A DNA stretch of 64,000 nt from Pontibacter sp. FD36 (GCF_015686655.1 NZ_JADPMP010000003.1:1-64000), one strand, 5' to 3'; positions 8,305-18,024 are shown, counted from the first letter of the stretch. The notes: generated by a model not told the origin, from the letters alone. Numbers and translations: made by a program.

Positions 8305-8340
8305 ATACCGCAAGTTTAGCATTAGCGCAACTTGCGGTAT
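8305..8340. repeat. perfect 12-bp inverted repeat upstream of dnaG
   Basis: ATACCGCAAGTT (8305-8316) and AACTTGCGGTAT (8329-8340) form a perfect stem with a 12-nt loop. No T-run follows on either strand, so it is unlikely to be a terminator. It lies about 120 bases before the primase start, upstream of its probable -7 box. Confidence 0.55.
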
Positions 8341-8433
8341 ATATGGTACAACCTGGGATTTGCGCTCCCCTCTGGCATGATCCATTCTGAAAATTCTTTA
8401 ATCCTTCAACCCTTATTCAGAGAATTTAAACCT

Positions 8434-8441
8434 TATATTTG
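8434..8441 (+). promoter_or_regulatory. -7 box of the dnaG promoter
   Basis: TATATTTG lies 22 bases before the ATG at 8464. If used, transcription begins near 8447, which excludes the upstream in-frame starts and fixes the primase start. Confidence 0.6.
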
Positions 8442-8463
8442 TAGCCCCTCAACCAGTATACCC

Positions 8464-10392
8464 ATGTCCCTGATCCCAAAAGAAGTAGTTGACCAGATCC
8501 TTGCCCAGGCTGATATAGCGGAAGTGGTGGGGGACTTTGTGTCGCTCAAGAAGAAGGGACAGAACCTGTGGGCCTGCTGCCCTTTCCACCACGAGAAGTC
8601 ACCTTCTTTCTCCGTTTCCCCTGCTAAAGGCATTTACAAGTGCTTTGGTTGCGGCAAGGCGGGCAACTCAGTGCAGTTTATCATGGATGTGGAAGGCACC
8701 AGCTTTCCGGAGGCGCTCAAGTATTTGGCTAAGAAGTATGGCATCGAGGTGCCGGAAGACCAGCCGAACCCCGAATACGCCAAAGAACAGAGTGAGCGGG
8801 ACAGCCTGTACATCGTCTCCGATTTTGCCAGCAAACACTACCAGCAGTTGCTGCAAAGCCACGATGAAGGCGCCATTGGGCAGTCTTACCTGAAGGAGCG
8901 TGGGTTGAGCGGTAACACTATTCGGAAGTTCGAGCTAGGGTATAGCCTTGATGCCTGGTCTGACCTGACAGATGCTGCCCTGAAGGCAGGGTATAAGCAG
9001 AAGTATCTGGAGGCGACGGGACTGACTATTGCAAAGGAAGACGGGAAAAAGTACGACCGCTTCCGGGGACGTGTCATGTTCCCGATCCATAATATATCAG
9101 GACGTGTCATCGGCTTCGGTGCCCGTACCCTCAAAAGCAACGATAAGAAAAGCCCGAAGTACCTCAACTCTCCTGAGTCGGAGATCTACCACAAGAGCAA
9201 TGTGCTCTACGGCATGTACCAGGCCAGGCAAGCGATTCGCATGCAGGACATGTGTTACATGGTGGAGGGCTACCTCGACGTGCTTTCGCTGCACCAGGGC
9301 GGGATTGAGAACGTAGTAGCCTCTTCGGGTACATCACTTACCGAGGGACAGATCAAGCTTATCGCCCGCTATACCCAGAACATCACAGTGCTCTACGACG
9401 GTGATGCGGCAGGTATAAAGGCCTCCCTGCGCGGGATTGACCTGATTCTGGAGAATGGTCTGAACGTGAACGTGGTCACTTTCCCGGCAGGGGAGGACCC
9501 GGATTCCTATATACACAAAGTGGGCGACGAGAAGTTCAAAGCCTATGTGGCAGAGCATGCGCAAGACTTTATCTCGTTCAAGACTAGTTTGTACGCTGAG
9601 GAGTCGAAGGGCAACCCGGTAAAGAAAGCGGAGGCCATACGGGAGATCGTGACCTCTATCTCCAAAATTCCGGATCCGATCAAACGGACTGTTTTCTTTC
9701 AGAGCTGCAGCCTGATCTTTGACATTGATGAGCAGCTGCTGATATCGGAGTACAACAAGATGCACCTGCAGGAGCGCCAGCAAAAGCAGCAGCGCTCGGG
9801 TAGTCCGGAGGATTTAGCAGAAGCGGAGGCCTATGAAGCCGAGCAAATGGAGGCTGAAAAGCCAGCCACGGAAGCTGATGGTCTGAAACGCTACGAACGG
9901 GAGATTGTGCGTATGCTGCTCAATTACCCGGATAAGGTGCTGGTGGATGGACAGAATACCTGCCAGTATATGCTGGAGCAGTTGGAGGATGTGGAATTCC
10001 GGACGCCGCTCTACGCCCGCCTGATCGAGGTGGTAAAAGAGAAGTTACAACAAAGTGTTATACCTTCTGCAGAGGACTTCATCAACTACCCGGACCAGGA
10101 AATACGAACCGAAGCAACCAACCTGCTGTCGGACCCCTACGAGCTTTCCCACAACTGGGAAACGCATCAGATTTACGTTCCCCACGAGTCGGACCTGCTG
10201 CCCTATGGCGCCGAGCGGGCTGTGCTACGCCTGAAGTGGCGTAACGTGCAGCTGCTTATGAAAACCGAAATGGAGAAGCTCCGCCTTGTCACCGACCCCA
10301 CCGAACAGGACCGTGTACTACAAATCATCTTCCAGCTCAAATCCTTCGAAAAGCAGATCGGGGATCTGCTGGGGATTGTGGTCAATAAGTAG
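8464..10392 (+). CDS. dnaG: DNA primase
   Basis: This 642-residue primase has the CHC2 zinc ribbon (Cys39, His42, Cys60, Cys63), a primase core with EGYLDVLSL and the Toprim acidic motif LYDGDAAGIKA, and a C-terminal DnaB-interaction region. It makes RNA primers for replication. The reading frame stays open upstream to 8332, but MSLIPKEVVDQIL matches the conserved family N-terminus and lies just after the -7 box at 8434, so 8464 is chosen. It is not in the usual rpsU-dnaG-rpoD macro-operon. Confidence 0.95.
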   Translation: MSLIPKEVVDQILAQADIAEVVGDFVSLKKKGQNLWACCPFHHEKSPSFSVSPAKGIYKCFGCGKAGNSVQFIMDVEGTSFPEALKYLAKKYGIEVPEDQPNPEYAKEQSERDSLYIVSDFASKHYQQLLQSHDEGAIGQSYLKERGLSGNTIRKFELGYSLDAWSDLTDAALKAGYKQKYLEATGLTIAKEDGKKYDRFRGRVMFPIHNISGRVIGFGARTLKSNDKKSPKYLNSPESEIYHKSNVLYGMYQARQAIRMQDMCYMVEGYLDVLSLHQGGIENVVASSGTSLTEGQIKLIARYTQNITVLYDGDAAGIKASLRGIDLILENGLNVNVVTFPAGEDPDSYIHKVGDEKFKAYVAEHAQDFISFKTSLYAEESKGNPVKKAEAIREIVTSISKIPDPIKRTVFFQSCSLIFDIDEQLLISEYNKMHLQERQQKQQRSGSPEDLAEAEAYEAEQMEAEKPATEADGLKRYEREIVRMLLNYPDKVLVDGQNTCQYMLEQLEDVEFRTPLYARLIEVVKEKLQQSVIPSAEDFINYPDQEIRTEATNLLSDPYELSHNWETHQIYVPHESDLLPYGAERAVLRLKWRNVQLLMKTEMEKLRLVTDPTEQDRVLQIIFQLKSFEKQIGDLLGIVVNK

Positions 10393-10568
10393 CACTAGTG
10401 TTTATTATCTGTGAGAGGACTATCTCTTCAAGGGTATCATTGCCAGAATAACCAGACTGGTTATGATCTAGTGTATTTTAGTCCGTGCAATGTTCACGTG
10501 ATCTTCCATTGAATACTTCTCTCCCAGATTGTGTTGTGAAATAAGAAGGCAATGCGGTATAAACTTTT

Positions 10569-10576
10569 TACCTTTG
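10569..10576 (+). promoter_or_regulatory. -7 box upstream of ribBA
   Basis: TACCTTTG lies 70 bases before the start codon, giving a leader of about 65 nt. I see no FMN-riboswitch-like fold in that leader. Confidence 0.45.
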
Positions 10577-10646
10577 CAGCGCATTTCATAGTATAGACAA
10601 TCACCTTGCTGATAACCATAGGTATAGCAGGTATATGGAGTAACAC

Positions 10647-11888
10647 ATGGAAACTAATTCATTAGAGCCAATCAAGCTCGATTCAATAGAAGAAGCGATC
10701 GAAGACATCCGCCAGGGTAAGATTATTATTGTGGTGGATGACGATGACCGCGAAAACGAAGGTGACTTTATCTGCGCCGCAGAAATGGTTACACCGGAGA
10801 TCATCAACTTCATGGCGACGCACGGCCGTGGTCTGATCTGTGCCCCTCTTACTGAGGAGCGCTGCGATGAGCTGGGTCTCGAGCTGATGGTAGGCCGCAA
10901 CACGGCCCTGCATGCCACACCGTTCACGGTATCCGTTGACCTGATCGGCCATGGCTGCACCACCGGTATATCCGCCTCTGACCGTGCCAAGACCATTCAG
11001 GCGCTGGTTGATCCTAATACAGATCCGAACTCGCTTGGTAAGCCTGGACATATTTTCCCGCTCAAGGCTAAGAAAGAAGGCGTATTGCGTCGTCCAGGCC
11101 ACACAGAGGCTGCCGTTGATCTGGCCCGCCTGGCTGGACTTGCACCGGCTGGTGTGCTGATCGAGATCATGAACGAAGACGGTACGATGGCCCGCCTGCC
11201 GGATCTGGTAAAAGTCGCGGAGCGTTTCAACCTGAAACTGATATCGATTAAGGACCTGGTAGAGTACCGCCTGAAGAAGGAAAGCCTGATCGACCGTGAG
11301 ATCGCGGTGGAACTGCCAACTGACTTTGGAAATTTTGATCTGTATGCCTTTACACAGCGCAGCAACGGTGCCAAGCACCTGGCCCTGGTGAAAGGAGACT
11401 GGAAAGATGACGAACCGGTGTTGGTTCGTGTGCACTCCTCTTGTGTAACAGGTGATATCTTCGGATCATGCCGTTGCGACTGCGGTCCGCAGCTGCACGA
11501 AGCCATGCGTATGGTGGAGCGTGAGGGCAAAGGTGTGATCGTATACATGAACCAGGAAGGACGTGGCATCGGCCTCATCAATAAACTGAAGGCCTACAAA
11601 CTGCAGGAACAAGGCCGTGATACGGTTGAGGCTAACCTGGAGCTTGGTTTCGGTATGGACGACCGTGACTATGGCGTAGGAGCCCAGATTCTGCGTGACC
11701 TTGGTGTAACGAAGATGCGCCTGATCACCAACAACCCGAAAAAACGTGTTGGCCTGATTGGTTATGGACTGGAGGTAGTGGAAAATGTGCCGATAGAAAT
11801 CGCACCGAACCCGCATAACCAGAGCTACCTGACCACCAAGCGCGACAAATTGGGGCACGAGATCCTAAAAAATACGGTTGTGCGCTAA
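10647..11888 (+). CDS. ribBA: bifunctional 3,4-dihydroxy-2-butanone 4-phosphate synthase / GTP cyclohydrolase II
   Basis: The 413-residue fusion has the RibB domain at 1-205, with acidic [11 protein letters not shown] for Mg binding, [11 protein letters not shown] and [12 protein letters not shown]. The RibA domain (~215-405) has zinc ligands Cys266, Cys277 and Cys279, spaced as in E. coli RibA, and the NQEGRGIGL motif. It supplies both riboflavin precursors, from ribulose 5-phosphate and from GTP. Both active sites look intact. It is monocistronic with a strong terminator. Confidence 0.96.
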   Translation: METNSLEPIKLDSIEEAIEDIRQGKIIIVVDDDDRENEGDFICAAEMVTPEIINFMATHGRGLICAPLTEERCDELGLELMVGRNTALHATPFTVSVDLIGHGCTTGISASDRAKTIQALVDPNTDPNSLGKPGHIFPLKAKKEGVLRRPGHTEAAVDLARLAGLAPAGVLIEIMNEDGTMARLPDLVKVAERFNLKLISIKDLVEYRLKKESLIDREIAVELPTDFGNFDLYAFTQRSNGAKHLALVKGDWKDDEPVLVRVHSSCVTGDIFGSCRCDCGPQLHEAMRMVEREGKGVIVYMNQEGRGIGLINKLKAYKLQEQGRDTVEANLELGFGMDDRDYGVGAQILRDLGVTKMRLITNNPKKRVGLIGYGLEVVENVPIEIAPNPHNQSYLTTKRDKLGHEILKNTVVR

Positions 11889-11913
11889 ACAGCCTTGAAT
11901 TACTGAACAGAGA

Positions 11914-11944
11914 GCCCGTACCGCCAGGTACGGGCTTTTTTTTG
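11914..11944 (+). terminator. intrinsic terminator after ribBA
   Basis: A 9-bp stem (GCCCGTACC / GGTACGGGC) with a 4-nt loop is followed directly by nine T, 26 bases after the ribBA stop. Confidence 0.9.
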
Positions 11945-12098
11945 TACCAGGCGCAGGAGCGTAGATAAACAATTATTTGGTGAAAGGTCTATCCCGCTTC
12001 TGTTTTCTTACGTTATGAATTGTATGTAATCTTTTGTGAAACAATAGGTTAGGTAGGTAGTTTTATAATAGGTTGTTCACAATTTTAACGTTTTGCTA

Positions 12099-12776
12099 AT
12101 GAAAAGACTGAGTACCAAATATTTGTTTTTTACATTATTAGTGGCATTTGCCTGCGAAAGTGGATGGGCTTGGGCACAGATGCGGGAAGGATTTGACACA
12201 GAGCGATGGCTGTATGGAAAAGTTGTACTAACCAGCGGAGACAGTTTGCAGGGGGCAGTAATTTATCATCCGGCAAAAGATGTTGTGCAAATAGCATCAG
12301 AAGACGGCACTATCAATTCTCTTTCTGCCGTTAATGTCAGCCATTTTATGATCAGCGGTGTTTACGATGGCAAGCCACAGATCTTTCGCTCACTGCCCTG
12401 GAACAGAGGGAGCTTTCAGAGTGATTTTAGGGTACCGGTATTCTTCGAGCAGATAAATCAGGGGGAACTCATGCTCATGAAAAGATACGTGGGCGTGACA
12501 GCTGCGAAAGGTGAACAGCATCAGCAACAGGCAACAGCATCGCTGCAAACACATTATTTTCCGCACTTTGCCACGGCCGGAGACGAACTGCAGGAAATTA
12601 TGTATGTGATGCTACCGGACGGGGAGATAGTGCAGCTACGCAAGCACAAAAAAGACCTGCTTAAGCTTTGCGGTACGCAAGCAGGAAAAGTGAAGCAGTA
12701 TGTAAAGGCTAATAAGCTTGACTACAATAATTCCAAAGACTTACTCAGCATCGTCGACTATTATAATTCTCTCTAG
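12099..12776 (+). CDS. secreted protein of unknown function
   Basis: I do not recognise a named family. The 225 residues start with a signal peptide (hydrophobic stretch to about 22, ending GWAWAQ). The start is the ATG at 12099; an in-frame TTG lies 6 bases upstream. After the signal, YGKVVLTSGDSLQGAVIYHP and the following FMISG segment resemble the N-terminal domain of the outer-membrane proteins at 59109 and 60391 (GYIV..GDTL.GYVDYRG...), so a shared small beta domain is likely. There is no C-terminal barrel. It is probably periplasmic or surface-associated. A possible promoter region is AT-rich without a clear -7 box. Confidence 0.7.
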   Translation: MKRLSTKYLFFTLLVAFACESGWAWAQMREGFDTERWLYGKVVLTSGDSLQGAVIYHPAKDVVQIASEDGTINSLSAVNVSHFMISGVYDGKPQIFRSLPWNRGSFQSDFRVPVFFEQINQGELMLMKRYVGVTAAKGEQHQQQATASLQTHYFPHFATAGDELQEIMYVMLPDGEIVQLRKHKKDLLKLCGTQAGKVKQYVKANKLDYNNSKDLLSIVDYYNSL

Positions 12777-12785
12777 AGCAAAGGC

Positions 12786-13556
12786 TTAGAGATCGCGGAG
12801 CCGCACCAGCAGAATGGATGCGAATACAAGCACTGCGATATAAAATAATGCGGGCAGCACAGCCCAGGCCGGACTAAGTGCCATCATGGGGCTGGTGAGG
12901 CCATCTATAATCTCCTGCCCCGGCGTAGGAGTAAGGCTCCCAAACACCTTCATGGGCATAAAACGATCGATCTGGTCATCGATCTGGTAGTGTATGATGG
13001 GCTCCACTATTTTAGACCAGGCCAGAAAGGCGATGATGGCCAGCCCGCTCTTACGGATCAGAAAGGCAAAGAACATGGCCAGGCACATGTAACCGACAGC
13101 CTGCACAAAAAAGTAGGAGAGGTGATCGATCTTGCCGAATATGGCTCCCATGCTGGTGTCGGAGCTGTAAATTAATCCGAAAAACAAGCCCATCACCAGG
13201 AGAAACACAGCGGCCGATGCTGCCAGGCCCAGCGTGACGTAAAATTTGGCCAGAACGGCCTCTGTGCGCGATCGCCCATCTATGACCTGTTGTCTGAGCG
13301 TGCGATAGCTGTACTCATCCGTGATCAACACGATCACCAATATACCCAGGAGCAAGTTGAAAAAGTAGGCGACGTAAGTGAAGCGCATCCAAAGGTTAGG
13401 GAAATCATAAAGCGATTTGCCCAGCGACTGCCCGCCTACCATCATGTTGCTGCTGAAGTAAATCAGCAGCACCTGCAGTAGCACATAAGTGGCCATGATC
13501 GCCCAGAAAGTAGGGTATTGGAGTATCTTCCTGAGCTCAGTTCTGATCAGATTCAT
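12786..13556 (-). CDS. ABC-2 type transporter permease
   Basis: This 256-residue membrane protein starts MNLIRTELRKIL and has about six hydrophobic segments, typical of ABC-2 (NatB/CcmB-like) permeases. The upstream in-frame extension to 13721 overlaps the ATPase coding sequence and is compositionally unlike the family, so the ATG at 13556 is chosen. The start lies 7 bases after the ATPase stop, so ATPase and permease form a two-gene exporter operon. The substrate is unknown; peptide, drug or lipid export is typical of the class. Confidence 0.85.
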   Translation of the reverse strand: MNLIRTELRKILQYPTFWAIMATYVLLQVLLIYFSSNMMVGGQSLGKSLYDFPNLWMRFTYVAYFFNLLLGILVIVLITDEYSYRTLRQQVIDGRSRTEAVLAKFYVTLGLAASAAVFLLVMGLFFGLIYSSDTSMGAIFGKIDHLSYFFVQAVGYMCLAMFFAFLIRKSGLAIIAFLAWSKIVEPIIHYQIDDQIDRFMPMKVFGSLTPTPGQEIIDGLTSPMMALSPAWAVLPALFYIAVLVFASILLVRLRDL

Positions 13557-13563
13557 GCGGGGC

Positions 13564-14454
13564 TTATTTTTGGGTGATTTCAAGAAATTGCGCCTCCAGG
13601 CTTTTGCGGCGCACCAGGAGTTGGGATAGCACAATGCCCTGTGCAAACATATCGCGGTTGAGGTCAGTACTGGTGTAGCCTTCAGAGAGTGTGAGGCTGA
13701 TGTAATTCTTCTCCTGCGCAAATTTCACGATGTAAGGCAGACGCTCCAATAGCTGCAGTACCGGGGCTAACTCATCGGCGCTAATCAGCAGCTGATCCTG
13801 CGTAGAGAGTATGTCCTCCACCGGACCATCGGCCTTGAGTTTGCCTGCCTGCAGCACGGCTACGTGTGTGCATACCTTCTCTACCTCGTCAAGCAAATGA
13901 CTGGCCAGCAGAATTGTTTTGCCTTGTGCAGCAATCCGGGTGATCAGGTCACGTACCTCGGCTATACCTTGTGGATCAAGGCCATTGGTTGGCTCATCGA
14001 GCACCAGCACTTCCGGATCATTGAGCATGGCGGCGGCTAGTGCCAGACGCTGTTTCATACCCAGCGAGAAGCCTTTGAAGGTGGTGTGGCTGCGTGTGCC
14101 AAGGCCTACCATATCGAGCATCTTGTTGATATGCCGGTGGTCTGCCTGCTTGGTGTCGGCTGCTACTTCCAGGTTGGCGCGTGCTGTGAGGTAGGGGTAG
14201 AAATTGGGCGTTTCGAGCAGAGCGCCGACCCTACGCTTCGTTTCGCTGCTTATGGAATCCCCAAACCATTGAAAACTGCCTCCGCTCGGCCGGATCACGT
14301 CCAGCACCATACCAAGCGTAGTAGTTTTGCCGCTTCCGTTCGGGCCAAGCAAACCGTAAATGCTGCCTGCCTCCACTTGCAGGGTCAGCCGATCCACGGC
14401 CTGCAGGCTTCCGTATTTCTTTGAGAGTTCGTTCAGGTATAGGACTGTTGCCAT
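13564..14454 (-). CDS. ABC transporter ATP-binding protein (ABC-2 exporter)
   Basis: This 296-residue nucleotide-binding subunit has Walker A GPNGSGKT near residues 37-44, the variant signature FSLGMKQRLALA and Walker B VLVLDEPTNGLDP, followed by the family C-terminal accessory domain. The start ATG at 14454 (MATVLYLNEL) is preferred to the in-frame ATG at 14475, because a -7 box lies at 14473-14480 and would put the transcript start downstream of 14475. It energises the permease encoded immediately downstream. Confidence 0.92.
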   Translation of the reverse strand: MATVLYLNELSKKYGSLQAVDRLTLQVEAGSIYGLLGPNGSGKTTTLGMVLDVIRPSGGSFQWFGDSISSETKRRVGALLETPNFYPYLTARANLEVAADTKQADHRHINKMLDMVGLGTRSHTTFKGFSLGMKQRLALAAAMLNDPEVLVLDEPTNGLDPQGIAEVRDLITRIAAQGKTILLASHLLDEVEKVCTHVAVLQAGKLKADGPVEDILSTQDQLLISADELAPVLQLLERLPYIVKFAQEKNYISLTLSEGYTSTDLNRDMFAQGIVLSQLLVRRKSLEAQFLEITQK

Positions 14455-14472
14455 AGCGGAGAGTCGTTTAGA

Positions 14473-14480
14473 CAAATATA
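14473..14480 (-). promoter_or_regulatory. -7 box of the ABC exporter operon
   Basis: The minus strand reads TATATTTG, 18 bases before the ATG at 14454. It decides the start of the ATPase gene. Confidence 0.55.
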
Positions 14481-14661
14481 GCGTTTTTCTGATATCGGCT
14501 GAGAAAAGAAAAGCGCCCCTGCTATACCTGAGCAGGCGCGCTTTTCTTACAGTAAAGTAGATTTAATGCCTCTTGTCTTGCTGTTCAGTGCTTTAGTTTA
14601 AGTGATGGCAGGCCTCTGCTATCTACTACCAAGATCCTTACAGGATGACAAATAAGGACGG

Positions 14662-15417
14662 CTAATTGTTCTTGCTGAAGTCGAGGTTGTAAAACAGGCT
14701 TACCTGCAGGGTATGGTTGTGTTCGAACACAGTGCCATTGGCCTTCTGCACAATCTGGTTAAGGTAGCCCAGTTCTAGCGTCGCAGCACTGCTGATCTTA
14801 TATCCTAGGGCAGCATAAGCCCGGTTCTGGTCGAAAATGTTTCGCTGGATGTTGTTACCAAAACCAATGAAAATCTCGTCATAGGCTGCCAGGAAGGGCT
14901 CGCCCACATCGATGCTGGTACCGATGAGTGGCAGGGTGGCCTTGAGCATGTAGCGTGCCCGGTTGAGGTAGGTGGTGGTTTCGGCTCCGGCTGGTTTGAT
15001 CCAGCGTTGCTCCAATCGGTAGCGGTGCATCAGGCCTACACGCGACACACTGTTCCTGAGCTGCAGCTGCTGGTAAATGCGATGCTCCGGGAAAGTACCC
15101 GCCGCCGGAAAGTCGCCGTAAGGGTGCGTTTCGATGTAGCCGTAGCCGAGCGTGAACATGGCTGATGGCGTCAGATCATAGTTTATACCGGTGCGAATAA
15201 GCAGTTGCTGCGGGTCTTTGAGTATATTGTGGCGGCGCCATTGCACCTCGGTATGCAGTCCCCACTTCTCGTTGAGTTTGTGGTCGCCGAAGTACATGTA
15301 CCAGCCGTTGCTGTTGAAATCTTTTACACGCTCGCTTTGCGCCTGTGCCGGAGCGCTCAACCATAGGAGCAGGCTCAGGGCCGGTAAAATTCTGAAAAGT
15401 ACACCTTTGATATCCAT
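14662..15417 (-). CDS. DUF2490 family outer-membrane protein
   Basis: The 251-residue protein has a signal peptide (MDIKGVLFRILPALSLLLW ... AQAQ), then the WYMYFGDHKLNEKWGLHTEVQWRRHN region typical of the DUF2490 family, with alternating beta-strands ending in LFYNLDFSKNN. The family is predicted to form an outer-membrane beta-barrel; its function is not known. The in-frame start at 15453 would place 12 residues before the signal peptide, so 15417 is chosen. It is divergent from the peptidase gene at 15501. Confidence 0.8.
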   Translation of the reverse strand: MDIKGVLFRILPALSLLLWLSAPAQAQSERVKDFNSNGWYMYFGDHKLNEKWGLHTEVQWRRHNILKDPQQLLIRTGINYDLTPSAMFTLGYGYIETHPYGDFPAAGTFPEHRIYQQLQLRNSVSRVGLMHRYRLEQRWIKPAGAETTTYLNRARYMLKATLPLIGTSIDVGEPFLAAYDEIFIGFGNNIQRNIFDQNRAYAALGYKISSAATLELGYLNQIVQKANGTVFEHNHTLQVSLFYNLDFSKNN

Positions 15418-15500
15418 GCTGACAAAGTTCGACCCCAAAAGGCTGAAATTCAACTTGAATATTCGCCTATTTTTTGCTACTTATAAGTGATTATTAGCTT

Positions 15501-16100
15501 ATGCAAGTAGATAAAGAAAAATACAAGACCACAGAACTGAGCATGACGGTTGCCGAGGCCAATGTACGGGCACTGGTTTTCATCGTGCCGATTCTGGTGA
15601 TCTATGTGGGGGCTTATCTGCTCATCTGGCCGGAACAGTTCTCTTCCCATAACCTGCGGCAGCTTGTGCAAACAAACCGGGACCTGCTGATGATCTCCCC
15701 GATGCTCATGCTGCTGGTTTTTATAGTTGGAGCAGTGGTGCACGAGTTGCTGCATGGGCTCACCTGGGCTGTGTTCTGCAAAAACGGTTTAAAGTCAATC
15801 AAATACGGCGTGTACTGGAAAATGCTGACACCCTACTGCCATTGCAAAGAAGTACTACCGCTGAGGCAGTACGCCATAGGCGGGATGATGCCGGGGCTGG
15901 TGATGGGGCTGTTGCCAGCTTTGGCAGGTATAGCCATGGGGCATTTCCTGCTCTTCCTGTTTGGCCTGTTCTTCAGCATGGCCGCTGCCGGTGACTTGCT
16001 CATTCTTTGGATGCTGCGTCATCAGCATAGCTCCGACCTCGTGCAGGACCACCCCGACAAGATCGGCTGTTATGTGCTTAGCTCAAGAAAATCTGCTTAA
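15501..16100 (+). CDS. DUF3267 family putative membrane zinc metallopeptidase
   Basis: The 199-residue protein has about four hydrophobic segments. HELLHG at 81-86 is a zincin HExxH motif placed at the end of a membrane helix, as in the DUF3267 putative peptidases. HCKEVLPLRQYAIGGMMPG resembles the family's second conserved block. The substrate is unknown. The gene is 3 bases from the next gene, another predicted membrane protease, so the two are co-transcribed. Confidence 0.8.
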   Translation: MQVDKEKYKTTELSMTVAEANVRALVFIVPILVIYVGAYLLIWPEQFSSHNLRQLVQTNRDLLMISPMLMLLVFIVGAVVHELLHGLTWAVFCKNGLKSIKYGVYWKMLTPYCHCKEVLPLRQYAIGGMMPGLVMGLLPALAGIAMGHFLLFLFGLFFSMAAAGDLLILWMLRHQHSSDLVQDHPDKIGCYVLSSRKSA

Positions 16101-16103
16101 TAG

Positions 16104-16763
16104 ATGTCAATACCTATCCGTCCGCAAGATGTCAGCCAGAAGCGCCTGCTATTGCCAGGCTTTCTGCTACTGCCCGTAACCTTTGCAGCCTTTTATTTCC
16201 TGCCGCAGCTTTTGGGCAAAACAGCTGGTTACCTGGCTAGTTTTGTGCTGTACTGGAGTTGGTGTATAGTGCATGGGCTGGTGTTGAAGAAGGGTGATGT
16301 GGTCAAACGCTATAGCTGGCCTCCTCACACAAGTACAAACATACTTTGGGCGGTGCTTTGCTTTTTGCCGGTAATCGGTGCATTTACGGCAGCATTTTTG
16401 GTCGCATATCCTTTTCTTAGCCCTGAGCTATACCTGATGCTGGCACTTGCTGCACTCACAAACGGTTTTGTGGAGGAGTTTTACTGGCGTGGTGCCTATA
16501 CGAGTAGGTATGGACAAAACAAACTGTACGCCTTCGTGCTGCCTACGCTGCTCTTTGGGCTCTGGCATATTTCGGTTTATGCCGCCTATGGCATCAGCTA
16601 CCAGGGAGGGTTCTTACCTTTGGTTGGTGGCGCATTTTTTATGGGATTGATTTGGGGCTATACCGCTTTCCGGCAACAACGCATCCTTATACCTACGCTG
16701 GCCCATATCCTGACCAACTTTTTTGCCTTCTCTAATCTGATCGTGGAGAATTGGATACGCTAG
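16104..16763 (+). CDS. CPBP family intramembrane metalloprotease (CAAX protease / bacteriocin-processing)
   Basis: The 219-residue protein has about seven hydrophobic segments and the three CPBP motifs: EEFYWRG (Glu124-Glu125), FGLWH (His155) and HILTN near 207-211, which together form the Rce1-type glutamate/histidine active site. Prokaryotic members process peptides or act in bacteriocin immunity; the target here is unknown. It follows the DUF3267 gene by 3 bases. Confidence 0.88.
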   Translation: MSIPIRPQDVSQKRLLLPGFLLLPVTFAAFYFLPQLLGKTAGYLASFVLYWSWCIVHGLVLKKGDVVKRYSWPPHTSTNILWAVLCFLPVIGAFTAAFLVAYPFLSPELYLMLALAALTNGFVEEFYWRGAYTSRYGQNKLYAFVLPTLLFGLWHISVYAAYGISYQGGFLPLVGGAFFMGLIWGYTAFRQQRILIPTLAHILTNFFAFSNLIVENWIR

Positions 16764-16824
16764 GAAAGTCGCGCCTTTTGGCTATATTTAAGGTATGGCT
16801 CTATGAGACTTTAAGCACCAGACT

Positions 16825-18024
16825 ATGAATTATAAGAAACTATTAGGCGGAGGCCTCACCCTGGCAACCGTGCTCTGCGGCAATCTGCAGGTATCAGCTC
16901 AGGATTACAAGCAATTGCACGAGCAGGCTATTGTGGTAGACACGCACAACGATGTGTTGATCTCGGTACTGGAAGGGCTGCGACTGGAAGATGACCTTCG
17001 AGGCAAAACACACTCAGACCTGGCACGCTTCAAGGAAGGAGGAGTCGATGTACAGGTATTTTCAGTCTGGAGTGATGGTACGTATGGGAAAGGCAAAGGC
17101 TTCAAGTTCGCCAACCTTCAGATCGATTCCCTCTACGCCATCGTAAACCGAAACCCTGACAAGATGATGATTGCCCGCACACCAGCCGATATAGAGCAGG
17201 CCGTCGCACAAAACAAAATGGCGACTATGATCGGGGTCGAGGGTGGCCACATGATGGAAAGCAACCTGAAGTACCTGGAAGCACTGCACAAGCGCGGTAC
17301 CATCTACATGACCCTGACCTGGAACAACTCCACTCCCTGGGCCACTTCTGCCATGGACGAGGAGGGAGGCAAGCTGCCTAAGAACCGCAAACCCGGACTT
17401 ACCAAATTTGGCAAGCAGGTGGTGCGCAAAATGAATGAACTAGGTATGCTGGTCGACCTGAGCCACGTAGGGGAGCGTACTTTCTGGGATGCCATGGCTA
17501 CGACCACCAAGCCAGTACTGATCTCGCACAGCTGCGTACATCACTTCAACCCGCATTTCCGCAACCTGAAAGACGACCAGATAGAAGCCATCGCCAAAAA
17601 CGGCGGTGTGATCCACCTCAATTTCTTCTCCGGCTTCCTGGATCCGGAGTACGACAAGCGCATGAATGGTTTCCGGGCCAGACACAAGGCCGAAGTAGAC
17701 TCGCTGCGCAAAGAAGGAAAGAACTCTATTGAGGTATTTGACTGGGCGATGGAAAACTATCCGGAAGAAGCCTCAGAACTGCGTCCACCCCTGTCTATCC
17801 TGCTCGACCACCTTGACCACATCGTGAAGCTGGTCGGCGTAGACTACGTAGGCCTCGGCTCTGACTTTGATGGTGTCACTTCCACACCGCAGCAGCTCGA
17901 CAGTGTAGCCGATATGCCAGTGATTACCCGTGAATTGCTTGCCAGAGGGTATAGCGAAGAGGATATCAAAAAGATACTAGGCGAAAACTTCCTGCGCGTG
18001 CTGCGTGCAAATGTGAGTTCATAA
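16825..18024 (+). CDS. membrane dipeptidase (peptidase family M19), secreted
   Basis: The 399-residue protein has a signal peptide ending SAQ at about residue 26. Zinc-site motifs include DTHND (His41, Asp43), IGVEGGHMM with the bridging Glu, LISHSCVHHF with later zinc histidines, and GLGSDFDGV. The family hydrolyses dipeptides, including some with a D-residue. A periplasmic role in peptide nutrition or peptidoglycan fragment turnover is likely. A near-consensus box TATATTTA lies about 45 bases upstream. Confidence 0.93.
   Translation: MNYKKLLGGGLTLATVLCGNLQVSAQDYKQLHEQAIVVDTHNDVLISVLEGLRLEDDLRGKTHSDLARFKEGGVDVQVFSVWSDGTYGKGKGFKFANLQIDSLYAIVNRNPDKMMIARTPADIEQAVAQNKMATMIGVEGGHMMESNLKYLEALHKRGTIYMTLTWNNSTPWATSAMDEEGGKLPKNRKPGLTKFGKQVVRKMNELGMLVDLSHVGERTFWDAMATTTKPVLISHSCVHHFNPHFRNLKDDQIEAIAKNGGVIHLNFFSGFLDPEYDKRMNGFRARHKAEVDSLRKEGKNSIEVFDWAMENYPEEASELRPPLSILLDHLDHIVKLVGVDYVGLGSDFDGVTSTPQQLDSVADMPVITRELLARGYSEEDIKKILGENFLRVLRANVSS

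Noticed and set aside
10683..11435. 250-codon minus-strand frame inside ribBA
   Set aside because: It is antisense to conserved ribBA and has no family features.
12099..12776. The secreted protein as a part of the ABC-2 exporter operon
   Set aside because: It is on the opposite strand and convergent with the permease.
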